A stretch of 64,000 bases of DNA from Micractinium sp. NFX-FRZ (lineage: Eukaryota > Chlorophyta > Trebouxiophyceae > Chlorellales > Chlorellaceae). Position 1 is the stretch's first letter. Each line of letters starts with the position of its first letter. The stretch spans positions 1-64,000 of the forward strand of contig JAPTJF010000339.1 of assembly GCA_029339195.1 (NCBI GenBank). Direction: 5' to 3'. A program made the translations under genes and the position numbers. Shown piece by piece: positions 1-12,143 of this stretch. A model generated the notes under the pieces. That model did not search any database. It was not told the origin of the DNA and was given only the letters and a program-made list of their open reading frames with translations.

Positions 1-597
1 TGCCGTGCCCCTGACGCAGCCGCAGCCTGCGACGTGGCTGACTACTGGCCCCCTTGTGTCATGATGGGAAGCTGCCGTGCTTGGGAGGAACAGCGGCAGA
101 GGCAGGCAGGGGCAGGTGCACGCGAGTCGCATGCGCTGGGGAGATGTGGAGTCACAACACCGCGGCAGACCTAAAGACACAGCCCACCTATTCACACGAT
201 TTGCGCCTTTGTTTGGCATTCTCCACAGGAGTGCCTCCCTATCCACCTGCATACTGCCATGACCGAGCAGGGTCGCCGGGCGGGGCCATCAGATTTATTA
301 TTCAGATTGAACGCTTGCTGTGCCTGCTGCGCCTGCAGTGCACAAGCCTCCCCATCTCCCGCATCGGAACCCATGCCTGAACCTGCCTGCCTCTCCTTCG
401 CTCCTCCCACGCCCCCAGCTTTCATGTGATGTTCAAGGGTGGTCAGAAGACAGCCAATTTGAATGTAAAAATACGGAAGGGGTTGGGAGGACATATTATG
501 GCACACTTATTAATCATGAAGCAAGCAGTGCGCCAGTTCAACCCGCAGACGCCCTGCGGAAGCACCGGCAGAAGCGGGTGGCGGCTGCGCTTCACAG
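1..597. other. Gene-free left edge
   Basis: I see no supported gene here. It lies 3' of the first minus-strand gene and holds one copy of a dispersed inverted repeat (184-314). I found no TTACA (minus-strand TGTAA) that would mark the 3' end of that gene. Confidence 0.5.
184..314 (+). repeat. Dispersed inverted repeat, copy 1
   Basis: About 110 bp match the reverse complement of 2641-2762 with few differences. The shared text runs from CCCACCTATT through TTTGTTTGGCA, CTCCACAGGAG and TGCATACTGCCATGA to GAGCAGGGTCGCCGGGC and the CAGATTGAACGC end. This copy carries a short extra TTTATTATTCAGA-like stretch near its right end. It lies just outside the first gene. It may be a short mobile element or an old inverted duplication; I could not see clear target-site duplications. 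Confidence 0.75.
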
Positions 598-3500
598 TCA
601 CAGCTGCCCCCAGTCAAAGTCTGCGATGAAAGTGTCTTTGTCCAGCCTGGTTACTGTCGCTGCCGCCGCAATCACAACCTTGTTGGGCAGCACTGCCAGC
701 AGGCCAGCCTGGCCGTGTCCTCCGTCGGCTGCAAACGATGGGGGCAGCTCACACACACAAGTGTTGTGAGCGGTCCAGACACGTGCCAGGAAGGCAGCAG
801 TCAAGCAGGCAAGCAGCAGCCACTTCCCGCCGTAATCCATCCGAGTACATGGTGCTCACGGGTTGCAGTGATGGCCTCGACTGCCGCCTTGCAAGCGTCC
901 GGCTGCTCCGCCGCTGCCGCCCGCATTGCCGCCTCAATGTCGTACAGGCATACGTAGGTGTTCACGTTGTCCTGCTTGCCGTTGCCAGGGGGGCTGCATG
1001 CGGGTTGGGGAGAGGGTCGTGTCGGCAGCGCCTCGTGCTTGATGAGGGCACCCTGCCCAGTTGGCATGCCCGGCACAGGCTGCGAGCATATATGCAGCAA
1101 ACTGGCTAGGCCTAGATGTGCTCAATCTGCAGGCCCGCTGCAAATCACCTGGGGAAGAAAGGCAGAATCAGCGGACGGCCGTCCAACTCCACACCCAGCG
1201 ACAGCAGGATGAGCACACCCTCCAGCTCGGCTCCCTCAATATTCTCCAGAACATCCAGCATGAAACTGCGCAGCATAGCGACCTGCGGTGGCAAGGAGGG
1301 GACAAGAGGTCATAAATGTGCGGAGAGAGGTGGCTGTCCTGCATGCACGCATGCTTGCGACAGTGAGATGCGGTGTACCGTGCAGATGCGAAATTGGCCT
1401 ATGGCACCACCACACCTCCACTACAGTTGCCATGATGACGGGGCGGCCCAACCGGCGCACCAGCTCTCTGCCAAACGTGGAGCGCGTGAAGCCAAAGATG
1501 AGGCACACCAGCTCAGACAGCTTGCCGTGCGTCTTGTAGCTGAGCCGCGTCCACCTCTGGCCAGCCACAGCCACCGTGTCGTCCTGCAAAAAGGAATGTA
1601 AGGCAGCACCGGCACGGCTCAGAGGAAGTGTCGGGTGTCAGTGAGGAACCGTGCTGTTTAGGTGGCATAGGGTAGCATGCGTCCTCAAGCCTTCCAACCA
1701 CTGCTGCCCATGGCTACCTGTGGGCTGCAGAACACACGTCGCGCCTCCATCGTCCTGTCCAGCTGGGCAAAGCGCAGCGCTTCTTGGTGCACGTGCTCCT
1801 TGACTCCAAACTGGGACAGGGAAAAAGGGATGCATCCCAAATGTGCGTCACCCTTGACACTGCAGGCTGGATTTGGTTCGAACCATGAATTCATGGACTG
1901 ACACACCCTCCCCAGCCGTCCTTCCCAGCAACAAAAACTGCCAAACACTCAACATAAAGCCCGCGAGGGCCCCACGCCCAGCCAGCATACTGCCGCCCCC
2001 GCAGCATGCATGCGTGCTCACCAAGCCATGCCACTTGTTGGGGGGAAACGGCTGTGCCGGTTGGCGCACAAGAGACTCCTCCTCGCCAGCAGTCGCGAGC
2101 ACCTGCGGTGCCTCTGCCTGTCGCTGTGTGCTGCCGCCGGGTGCTGCTGTTCCACGCTGCCCCGCGCCAGCAGCGGGCACCGCCATCGATGCTGCCTGCC
2201 GCTGGCTCCGCCTGCCCGAGGGCCGCTGCACCGCTGCTGGGGGATCAACGCCCACTGGTGCCGCCTCCCGCCCGCTACTGCGGTCCGAGTGCTGCTGCCG
2301 CCGCTGCTGCTGCCGCTGTGCCGGCGGGCGGCTGATGCGAACGGCGGGCGCAGCTGCTGCTGCCGCCCTCTGCCCACTGCGCCCGCCAGGGCGCTGCTGC
2401 CGCGCCGGCTGCTGCTGCTGCTCCTCTGGCGCCGCCTCCAGCGCCTCATCCTCGTCAGTGTTGCTGCCGTCCAGGCTGGCAGGCGCCATCTCGCCATCGC
2501 TCGCCCCATCCTCGCTCTACAGTGGAGCCGTTGGCGGGAAAAGGGTGCACCAGGGAGGGGAGATGAGGCACCGTGAGTGGTTTGTCTGCTGGGCCTAATG
2601 GTGGCATGCACTTGCATCATCTGCCCAGGATGCCCGCATGCGTTCAATCTGATGGCCACGCCCGGCGACCCTGCTCGTTCATGGCAGTATGCAGGCGGGT
2701 AGGGAGGCTCTCCTGTGGAGACTGCCAAACAAAGGTTCAAAACGTGTAAATAGGTGGGCCCCTCCCCTGTTGGGTATGGCGGTACAACGCACCCCAAGCA
2801 GCACCTGCGTACCTCGGAGCAGCTGTCCTCGTCGGCGTCACCCGCTGCTGGCAGCTTGCACTTGGCTGCGTTGAGCAGGGCCCGTGCTCGCTTCCACAGG
2901 GCACGCGGCTTGCCACTCAGGTTTGTGTGCCTGCAAGCAAAAGGGGGCCATCGTCAGCGAAGGGTCGAGCTAAGGTACCCACCCAAGGCACCCTTCCAAG
3001 CACAGACACGCATGCACAGAGTCCAGGCAGCGCTACTCTCTGGTGCAGGGTGGGCAGGGCTGGGGAGCTCACCCGGGCAGCAGGAAGTGTTGCAGTCCAA
3101 GATGCAGCAGAAGGTCTGCCTGGCCATCTGCAGCACAGCGGGCCAGGACTTCAGGTATTCATGCCAAAAAGGTGGGCGGGCAGCAGGGCAGCGCAATGGC
3201 CGCCTCACGGGCAGACGGGCATGGGGGAGGACGGTACGGCGGTCACCGCACAGGGCGCCGGTCGCTACTCACCCCCGGCACTCACCATCCATACCACCGG
3301 GGCCGATGCCAGTCACATGCACCCTCCAACCAGCTACCACCTGCTGGTCACGGCATCCCGCGGGCAATCCCTCGTCCCAGCCACGACTCACCCTTGCTCC
3401 CCAGGCCCCTCTCAGCCAGGTCAAGCAGGTTCTCGGTCGTGCTTAAAGGAATGCGCTGCGATGTGCCCGCCGCCAGCAGCTTGCGCGCGCACGTCAGCAG

Positions 3501-6500
3501 CACGCAAACTGCGTTGGCATGATGCCGGGAGAACCTGCAAGAGCGCAAGCAAGGGGGTGAGGGCTGGAATGCGCTGCCGGCACCTGTGGTGGCAGAGGGG
3601 GCATGGTGCCGTGCTGCCCTGGTTGCTTGCAGGCTACAGCCTCTAGCTACCACACCTATTCCCAGCCTTCGACTCACCCCAGAGACTTCTTTGTCTTCAG
3701 GTAGAGCACTGCCCGCCACGTCACCGCCAGCAGGATGTCGGGTGTGATGCCCTCTTCGTGCCACACCTGTGCGTGGGTACGCAGGGAGGCAGGCGGTCAG
3801 AAGGAAGGCCATATGGGGAACACTGCGCTGGCCCAGCGCTATGCCAGGCAAGCAACAGGGGTTGCACAAATGCCGACGACAATCAGAGGGACAAGAGCAG
3901 CACGGGAGTAGGGTGCGCTATGAGGTGGGGCAAAGTGAGGCATGCATGAGGCAGGAAGAGCCCTGCAGGCGGCTCACCACGTCCACAAACTCTGAGAAGA
4001 AGCGCCCAGGCTGGGCTTCCAGCCCCCCAAAGCAGCAGCGACCCGGAAGCACTTCCACTGCCCCCGCCATCGCCTGCTTGAAAGCAAGATCAAAGTCGGC
4101 GCCGCCCTCGCCAGCACCAGCACAGCCGGCGTGGAACAGCTGCGCATATATGGAGGAGAGTCGGGCAGGACGTCAGTGGCTGCACAGCTGATGGGGGAAG
4201 CATACAGTAGTGCAGGTCATAACAGGAACCCACGCTCGCAAGGCCTCCCTGGAGCTGCACATGTGTACCCTGTGGTCCAAAGACCACTAATTCGCATCAG
4301 CAACACTTCCACGGCTTTCATGTGCGCTCCGAAGCGAAACCTTGGCAGCAGCAGCAGCAGCGTGCACCAGCAGCAGTGGCCCCCCACCCACCTTGGCCAG
4401 CAGCAGGGGGAAGTCGGGGTCGACCATGTGGCCAGAGGTGTTGAGGGCGGGGGTGTAGGCTCGCAGGATGGGCGCCAGCAGGCGGGCCAGTGGGGGGGCC
4501 AGCGAGGGGCACTGCTGCGCCACCTGCGTTGGGCCAGGCAGGTCAGGCACACTGATCGAGGTGGGGCAGCAGGCGTGGGCCGTGCCAGGCACAGAAGGCG
4601 CGGCCCTCGCAGCGACACCGTCAAAGCAGGCCCACCCCACGGCAGCCGGCGGCCCACCTGCAACAGCATGCCGTGCAGGATGGCGGGCGAGCCATGGCTG
4701 GCCAGCACATCCATGGCTGCGCCCAGCATGCGCTGCGGGTCCAGGCGGTGGCCGCCGGGGGCCATTGCCAGGAAGACCTGGTGCACAATGATGGGGCGGA
4801 GGGGGCCCTAGAGGATGGGTTCAGCACGACAGGAGTGGAGCGAGGGTTGAGCGGCAGTAAGGGCATTGTGGATGGGAGAGGCGAGGGCGGGGCGGGGAGG
4901 GCAGGCCAACTTTAGGACAAAGAGGAGGAGATTGCACGAGCAGCGGCGAGAAGGGAAGGCGGCGGGGAGGGAAGGGTGGCAAAGAGGCAAAGAAAAGGGC
5001 GGAGAGGCAGGGGAGTGGGGCAGGCGGGGACGGGGAAGCAGCAGGAAAGCGGAGCAGTAGATGGAGGATGGTGGCCCGTCAGATGGCTGCTGCTGCGCAA
5101 GCACACCAATGCGTCGCTCTGCCACCTGTTGCCTGCCCAAACTAACTTTTACTACGCATTGTGACATGCTGCTCAGCTGGCCGCAGCTCACCTTGCAGAC
5201 AAAACCTGCCAGGCTCTTGGCCATGTCTGGCCCGCGCTCCAGCAAAGCTTGCAGCACATCTTTGCTGACGTAGTCGAGTTCAAACACCTGCACCCTGGTG
5301 GACATCATCCAGAACTGGTCGGGGAGGAGGGCAGGGGGGTGGGAAGGGCCAGTGGACTGGGTCAGCTGGGGCATAAGCGCAGTCCAGTGCCGGCACACTG
5401 AAGTATGCCAGGTGCGAACAAACAGAAACCATCGGGCTAGCACAGTAGTATTCCCAGTACCAACCGCAATGCCGGAACCAGTTGTGTGTGCAGGGGCTGC
5501 GTCGAACCAGCAAGTCAAGTCACGCCCTCACCGGAAGCAGCTGCGCGGAGAGGCGGACAGTTGAAACGCTCTGCGTGCCAAGCTGCAGCGGCAGCAGGCA
5601 GTGCCGCGCGATCTCGCGCACTGGTGCGGCTTCTGGGTCGTGGGGCGGCAGCTCCAGCACCTGAACGCGGGGACAGCACATCAAGGGCGCCAGCATGACT
5701 GGTGCACACATGTTCGTCTTGGCGGCTGGCAAGGGCTCCTACAACAGCATCTGCAGCCCTCTGCATGCCCAGCTCACCCGCTGTAGCTTGCGGGCAATGT
5801 TGGCCACCCGGTTTGGGTCGCTAAAAGCCTTCTGCAGGTCGTCCTGCACAGCCGGGGAGGTCAGAAAGAGGAACTAATGAGTGCCAGCGTGTGGCATGAT
5901 AGGTGATTGCATGCAAGTTGGGAGGGCATGCACAGGGTGCGCAGGCGAGCCACCCCACACGGCACCAACTACGCCTGTCCACAGCACCGACACCCTGCCC
6001 ACACTATCCCATGCCTGTTGCCCCCAACATACGACACAGCCGCCACTGCGAGCAGTGTTGCTTTGCTCACCACCGATATCAGAGGCAGGCACAGGTACAG
6101 CTCTGAATCAGTGCTGATGTTCAGCACCAAGTCCTGCACAGGGGGCAAAGGGCATGTGAGAAACGAGGCGGCACCAGTCGGTTTCAGGCAGGGAGGCAGG
6201 CAGACATGTAGGCACAGGCACGTTCTGACGGCAGCAAAGGCAGGCAGGCAGGCAGGCAGGCGGTGTTGAGAGCCGCACGCCCACCCACCCCACTGCTGCT
6301 TCAAAGCAGCCGTGCCGCGTGAGATGCAAAGAAGGGAAGCTCAGAGACCGCGTGATGCTCACCAGCATGCCCATCAGCTTCAGCTCGTGTGCCAGCTCCA
6401 CTGCTTGAGGCTCTTGGTCACCACCGCGGTGCCTCTTGATGCGGTGGGCTTCGCCGCCGTCGCCGCCGCCGTCGCCGCCGCCGTTGCCGCCGCCGCCGCC

Positions 6501-7567
6501 GCCGCCGTCCATGCCGCCGTCCCCGTCACCGCCGCGCTGCAGCAGTTGAGTGGGCAGCATGTGAGGGTTCCGCGCAACAGGGGTGGGTGCAGCTACAAGC
6601 TCAGGCGGCCCCACTATAGGTGCCTTGCACACGCAGCGAGAGCAGTAAGCTGGAGCCAGCATGCAGGTCACCCTTTACACCCCTGCACTCACCAGCAGTA
6701 GGGGGATGAACATGGCAAATGCGCCGCCAATGCCATCCAGCATGCGGTCCCGCCAGGCGCGCTCCACCACCTGCACCCGCTCCTCATACGTGCGCTCGGC
6801 ACCAAACACAAGCCTCTGCAGGGGAGGGAGTGCGGAGAGCGCGAGGCGTGTGGGAAAGCTGCGGTGAGGGAAATGGGGGGGCAGGGCAAGCAGGGCGGCA
6901 GGGAGGCAGGCAGGGCAACCGGCATGGCGAGCCCACTGCAGAAGGGCGAGCAGGCGCTGCGCTGCTGGCCGGCTGCCAGGCTGGCATGCCCACATCATTG
7001 CGACCGGCACGCACCGCTACTGCCAGCACTTTGCTGTGCCACTCGTCGTCGTTCAGCAGCGTCTTGAACGGTGGCTGAGCATCACTGGGCCCGCTGCCGC
7101 CAGCAAAGAGGGACGCGACTCTCTTGCCCAGAGCGCGCGGCAGCGCAGAGAGCGGCCCCAGACGGCTCTGCGTGTGCTGCTGTGCGCCGCCTGCATCCGG
7201 CTCCGCCTGCAAGGGGGGAGCAGGATGTGCATTTTGGGTGGCTCAACAATGGAAGGTTGATGCGCATCGACGGCAAGGAGGGCGCCCAGTGTGGCTGCCT
7301 GGCTGCCGTCAGCACCCTAACCAGCCCAGCCCTCCACGGGCCGCTACCACACCCTCCCACGCACGGCCCGCCGCTCACCACATACTCGACCTCACAGCCG
7401 GCACCGAAGCGGTGCTTGAGGAAGTCGTTGGCATGGTATACACAGGTAATGCTCCCGCGCAAGGCCTCGTACAGCGCAAGCTGGCTGTGGGGTTGGGGGC
7501 CGAGCAGGAGAAGCCGGGGCCGGAGCCGCGGCGGACGCGCCGCGGCCATGTCCAGCGGCCTGCACAT
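598..7567 (-). CDS. Unrecognised large protein, 21 exons, about 1,027 aa
   Basis: I do not recognise this protein. Exons (high to low): 7567-7379, 7206-7015, 6815-6693, 6536-6363, 6133-6071, 5843-5778, 5660-5532, 5314-5192, 4807-4658, 4523-4392, 4139-3978, 3766-3678, 3534-3392, 3148-3073, 2930-2813, 2516-2022, 1810-1718, 1583-1416, 1282-1149, 993-860, 728-598. Phases agree at every junction, which supports one gene. Most of residues 1-640 is amphipathic and leucine-rich, consistent with a helical solenoid, broken by a Gly/Asp run (about 171-198). Residues 644-808 are Gln/Arg/Pro-rich and probably disordered. The conserved-looking C-terminus ends FIADFDWGQL. There is no signal peptide and no clear membrane span. 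The start is the ATG at 7567; an in-frame ATG at 7549 has a better context. The 1583-1416 donor could instead lie 9 nt upstream. Function unknown. Confidence 0.65.
2641..2762 (-). repeat. Dispersed inverted repeat, copy 2
   Basis: Reverse-complement partner of 184-314. It sits in the intron between exons 2930-2813 and 2516-2022 of the first gene. On the minus strand it carries CTCCACAGGAG, which resembles an acceptor, but no coding frame uses it. Confidence 0.75.
6230..6262. repeat. GCAG/GGCAG simple repeat in intron
   Basis: A run of (GGCA)n lies in the intron between exons 6536-6363 and 6133-6071 of the first gene. It is one of several CAGG-rich intronic tracts in the window. Confidence 0.7.
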
Positions 7568-8592
7568 GGAGACGCGCCGGAACGGTTTACTGGCTGGGGC
7601 GACCTCGGGCAGAGGGCAATTATAATAAAGCAAAATCCCTTGCGTGCAGGAAAAACAAAGGAGCTGCTGAGGCGTCCCAACGTGCCATGTGCAAGCCACC
7701 CGTCTGCGTTGCCCCCGGCTGCTACCCGCGGGAGAAGCAAGTCGGACTTGCCTGGACGTGGGTTTGAAAGACGGTGCACCCCGCTAAGTGTCGCGCGCCC
7801 TGGCTTGACCGGCCAACTGCTCCGGAAGTGGCCTGCACGCGGCGATTGCACGCAATGATGACGTGAATGTCTCGGCGTAATAGTGCCGCGCGATTTGAGG
7901 CAGGCATAGCCTGCCTGCAAAGTTGCCAAAGTGGCGCGGTTTGCACGCTGCCCAACCCGGTCCTGTGCCTCCACTTGCACGCTGCCACCAGCTCACCATT
8001 GCACCAGAACTGACGTCAATAGTGCGACGAGGGGCTGACTATCAATGGGGAAGGTGCCAGGATGGGCGGGCAGAGTGCACCGTGCACTGAACGCGTAGGG
8101 GCGTGTGCTCCACCGACGGCAGCGGCGCGGCGGCGCCGCTTGCCCAGTCGGGTTCTTTGCTCGGTGGGCCGGAAGTAAATTTCTGTACCACAAGTAGGTT
8201 GTGAGGGCTCTTAGAATGACAGCATGCGTGCCCCGAGGGCAGGCTGTGCCAGGCAATGACGGGGTCCCGTGCCGTGCGGCGCGCCTGTGGCCGCCAAGGA
8301 CCCGATGCAGGCGGCCGGCAGCAGAGGTCCAGCAGAACCCCCGCCCCGGAAGCCCCGCGCCGCTTGCGCCGTGCAGGAGCAGCGCAAACCACGGCCACAT
8401 AACGAGGTCTTTGGCAGAGCAGCGGGGGAGCCCTGTTCGGCTACCCCGAGTAAACAGGCAAGACTGTGGCGCCTCAGCCCTGCTGATGCACCAGAAAAGC
8501 AAAATCGAAGCTGCGATAGCGGCTGCGCAAGCAAGCTGATCGGAGGAGGGCCATGACAGGCCACGCTGAGGAGCTGGCAGCAGGCGACGCCA

Positions 8593-8632
8593 CACCTGCG
8601 GGCACGCAGGTGCACCTGCGGGCACGCAGGTG
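8593..8632. repeat. 20-bp unit repeated twice, each a small hairpin
   Basis: Two adjacent identical 20-bp units. Each is an inverted repeat, CACCTGCG-GGCA-CGCAGGTG, so each can fold into an 8-bp stem with a 4-base loop. It lies 3' of the coiled-coil gene ending at 8845. Confidence 0.8.
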
Positions 8633-8717
8633 CTCAGACATCCTGCAGACTCTGCCTATGGAACACCGGTTGCAAGCGCAACCATATGATTGGATGTGTC
8701 AACCTGTTATTGCCTGT

Positions 8718-8722
8718 TTACA
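8718..8722 (-). terminator. Candidate TGTAA poly(A) signal
   Basis: TTACA on the plus strand reads TGTAA on the minus strand, about 120 nt beyond the TAA at 8845-8847. TGTAA is the usual green-algal polyadenylation signal. Confidence 0.45.
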
Positions 8723-8844
8723 TTTGCTGACGTACAAGGGACAGAGGCGGGGTGCCCGCCCGCCATGCCGACTACCGCCCGCGGCATCCTCCTTGCCCCA
8801 CATCCTTTGCCCAGCTCCAAGCCTCCGCATGCCAGAACGCAGTC

Positions 8845-11748
8845 TTAGCGGTAGCGATTCATCATCTCGCGGACTGTCCTGCCGACGTCTGCACGCACAC
8901 AAAGGCACGTACAAGGCAACTGTCGCAATAGGATGCCTCTTTGATTGCACCGCACGCCAGCCCCACGGGCGTTTGGCCCACCGCTTCAAGTTTGCTCGCC
9001 GTGCGTGGGCGTCACGTAGCCCAGGGCCCGCTCCTTTGCAGAGGATCTATGACACATAATGCCTCACCTCGATCGTGTTGCCGAAGCCGCTGCTCCACGC
9101 TGGTGTTCATGAGCTTGCGCAGGCTGGCATAACAACAGCAGCCGACCAGGATGTGAATGGCAATTGAGGAGCATGCGACCTGCGTGGCAGCAAGTAGATC
9201 ATCCTGACAACATGAGAGTGGGGAGGTTTGAGCGGGCGATAGGTGGGCGCGGTTGGTATGCAAACGTGCAGCGGGGCCCATGGTCAGCTGGCAACCAGCA
9301 GGCCTAGGTGGGCAGCAGGTGAAGGTCGTGTGGTGAACCTTCACCAAGACAATGCCGGTACACACTGTTTCAGTGGTGCATCTGCTGCATATTCTCACCA
9401 GCACGCAAAACATGTACGGATTGTGGAGCGCCCAGTGGACGGGTTGGATGGCAAACTGCGGGAGCGCGCACAGAGGGGTTTAAATTTGGGAAAGGGGCAG
9501 GCAGAGGGAAGGGGACCCCTGCTGGGGGGTGCAGGCGCAGGCATAAAGGTGCGGGGGTGCGCGCAGGTCGTTACTCATACAGAGGAAGGCACACGCCGGG
9601 GCGATTTCCAAGGCCCCATAGCTCCCACATCCCTACCTTCGCTGCCAGCTCTGCGTTAGCTTCCTCGGACTGGGCCAGTTTTGCCTCAAGGAGGTAATCC
9701 TGCAGGGCAGCACGACCTGAATTGAAGGCAGGTACAGCATCAACAGCAACGAACACAAGAAACTCGCACCAGTGCTTCACTCGTTGCAAGCAACGCCAGA
9801 AATCCCAGGGTGGCTGTGCCAAGCAATCTTTAAGGGTGCATGGGCTGCCTGGCGGGGCCTCAGTGGTCGAGGCACACAGACAGTACATGCAGGTCAGCAC
9901 GAGCGCTGCCACGTTGTACAGCTGTGCTGCTTTGCAGCTGTGCAGGGGCTGCACTGTGCACGCACACTCCCTGCCCACCCGCTAACGCGTGTGCGGCGGT
10001 CTTCCTCTCAGGTGGCGCCACTGTGAGCCAAAGACAGAAAAATGCAGCCCTTACTGCTGCCCCCTCCTCCCCCTGATTTGGCGCCACCTGTCCGCCTGCT
10101 CTTGTCCTCACCCCCTGGTTCGGTCCCACCTTGCCCGCCTGCTCCACTTCGCGCTCCTTCAGACCAGCCATTTCGGCAGCGGCAGCAAGCTGCCCCTGCT
10201 TCAGCTCATCTACCTGCAGCAGGGGCCACCCTTGAGTGTCTGCCAACGAGTGCTGGAACACGTTCGCTACACTGCCAGTACAGGAAGGCGAGTGTTGACA
10301 ATAAAACAAAACCCGTCGTGCACCAGGTCAGCCACTCAGCTGGGCGTGTGGGCGAGCAGGCCAGGTGGGCAGGCAGTGGAGCACGCAGGCGAGCAGGCAG
10401 GCAGGCAGGCAGGCAGGGTGGGAAGGCGAGCAGGCAGCAGGCACGCAGGGCAGGCACACGGGCAGGCACGCAGGGTGGCGGGCCAGCAGGCAGGAAGGCC
10501 AGGCGGGCCAGCAGGCAGCAGGCGGGCAGGCAGGCAGGCAGAGGCAGGCGCGAGGGAACGGCCCTGCATGCATCGCAATCGGATGCACCGGCCGGGTCAG
10601 GTACCCCACCTCCGCAGCCTTTGTAGTAAGGGTGGCATTTAAAGCTTTTGTTAGGGCACTCTGGGCACCCAGCTGCGCAGAAATGTTGGTGAGCTGCAGG
10701 CCAGGGGGAGGGGGAGGGGCCACCCAGTGGGGCGGGAGTGGGGCATCACGTCCGGGGCACGCTGCCTGCCGGTCAACGCATGGCACCCAGCGATGCCATT
10801 GCAACTGCTCCCCAATAAGAGAAGGTGACCGGATCTGCTAGCACTGCTGGCAGCATCCCCTGCACGGTCCCACAGTCCCACCTGGTTTGCGAGGGCAGCA
10901 AAATCCTGCTGGCTGGCAGCCGCAGGTGTCGAGAGCGGGGTGTGCTCATGTGCTGCAACGTGCTCATGGAACTGCCTCTCCAGCATAGCAAGGCTGTCGA
11001 CCCACGCACAAGAATGGGCAGGAGACTGGGGTGCGGTACCAAAGCTGCTCGCGCTTGGTACTGTGCAAAAGTCAGGAGGGGGCGTAGTGGTGCCGCAGAG
11101 ACCGTCAGCGCTGAGACCGATGTCAAACGCGCTCATTGCCTGCTGCCCTGCGTAGGGCAAGTGAACGGGAGAGTGAACGGGAGTGCTGGTGGGCTGCTGT
11201 TCTGAATGCGACAGGGCGGGGCCCACCCGGTGGGAGGCCCTTGGAGCGGCGGCATGAGCCAGGCAAGGCAGCCTAACCAATTCAAAGAAGCCTTGGATTG
11301 CATCCGACACAAGGTCTGCGACTGGGTTGGGCAGGAGGCATGCTCCATTCCCGCAAGGGCTCACCTTGGATGGCCTGCAACGCCGCTGCCTGTTGGTCTG
11401 CACATGCCCACAGCAGGGAGCGCGTTTAGTGACCAAAGGGGGTGCGCCTGTCGCTGCCGCCAGCCGCCGGGAGCCGCCGCTGCTGCCGTCCTACTCACCA
11501 GAGGTGGTTCGCAGCGCATCCAAGCGCCCCTGCAGCTGCTGCACCTGCTCTTCCAGTCTAGTTGTGTTGGCTGCCAGAGCAGTGGCGTTGGTCTGCCAGG
11601 CAGCCGCCTTGGCTTTCAGCGCAGCCACCGCATCCTGCAGCGCTTCTGACTTGGCCGCTTCTTGCTTCACTGTCCGCTGTGTTGAGAATATAGAGCCAGA
11701 GAAAGCTGCCAACAGGAGAAGCACCGCCCAAAACTCCTTCCAAGTCAT
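8845..11748 (-). CDS. Coiled-coil protein with N- and C-terminal membrane segments
   Basis: Exons: 11748-11499, then either a 10-nt microexon 11374-11365 plus 10993-10882, or one exon 11147-10882; then 10693-10610, 10213-10130, 9699-9637, 9203-9068, 8888-8845. Both routes keep frame and give about 260 or 308 aa. The start MTWKEFWAVL is followed by a hydrophobic helix (about residues 6-20). A long Ala/Gln/Glu/Leu coiled coil comes next, rich in heptad-like stretches such as EAKLAQSEEANAELAAK. A second hydrophobic stretch (IAIHILVGCCCYASL) precedes a basic tail ending MMNRYR. With two anchors and a coil between, it could shape or tether a membrane. I recognise no family. The next gene upstream is also a coiled-coil membrane protein. 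Confidence 0.65.
10358..10553. repeat. CAGG/GCAGGC-rich intronic repeat
   Basis: About 200 bp of degenerate GCAGGCAG units fill the intron between exons 10693-10610 and 10213-10130 of the coiled-coil gene. The open frames across it (Ala/Cys/Leu/Pro or Arg/Gln/Gly-rich) are products of the repeat and not genes. Confidence 0.8.
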
Positions 11749-12143
11749 TGCAGCAGCACAAACACGAAAACGGGGACCTTGTTGTGAGAAGAGGGCTTCA
11801 AGATGCCACTGCCCTCCATCTGTACCCAGGTAAACAGCTTCTGTGCTGGGTTGCTCAGCTCTAGCCAGGCTGGCGCCAGCTGGCGTGGTTGACACCTTAC
11901 AAAGCACACATGAAACCTGACCGACCTTGTGATGAAGACATAGGCATGGCTGGTCTGTGCTGGCCAGCTATGCTGGTTGACGACGGGGCTGCCTCCGCCG
12001 CAGTTTTGTGCCGCAGTGTGGTGGCAGCGGCTGCCATGCCAGTGGGCCCGTGGTCTCTGTAGTGGGCGGCAATGAGAGCAACCGGGCTGCTACCCCGCAG
12101 GGGGCCTGCCGGGCTAACCAGGCTTGAGCGCCAGCGAGCATGC
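11749..12143. other. Short intergenic interval
   Basis: Gap of 395 bp between two same-strand coiled-coil genes. It must hold the 3' end of one and the promoter of the other. Apart from the candidate poly(A) signal at 11897-11901 I see nothing specific. Confidence 0.5.
11897..11901 (-). terminator. Candidate TGTAA poly(A) signal
   Basis: TTACA on the plus strand, about 245 nt beyond the stop of the tail-anchored coiled-coil gene (12144-12146). Confidence 0.45.

Larger units (their letters stand above)
7568..8844. other. Intergenic region, no gene seen
   Basis: This is 1.28 kb between the start of the first minus gene and the 3' end of the next. Open frames here are short and have no paired splice signals. 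It contains a TGTAA on the minus strand (8718-8722) and a 20-bp hairpin repeat (8593-8632). Confidence 0.5.

Noticed and set aside
1868..1895. GGTTCGAACC resembling a tRNA T-arm
   Set aside because: No anticodon, acceptor or D-arm pairing could be built around it, and it lies beside spliced exons.
10328..10804. Minus-strand Cys/Leu/Pro-rich frame of 158 codons
   Set aside because: It reads through a CAGG simple repeat in an intron; only the part 10693-10610 is a true exon.
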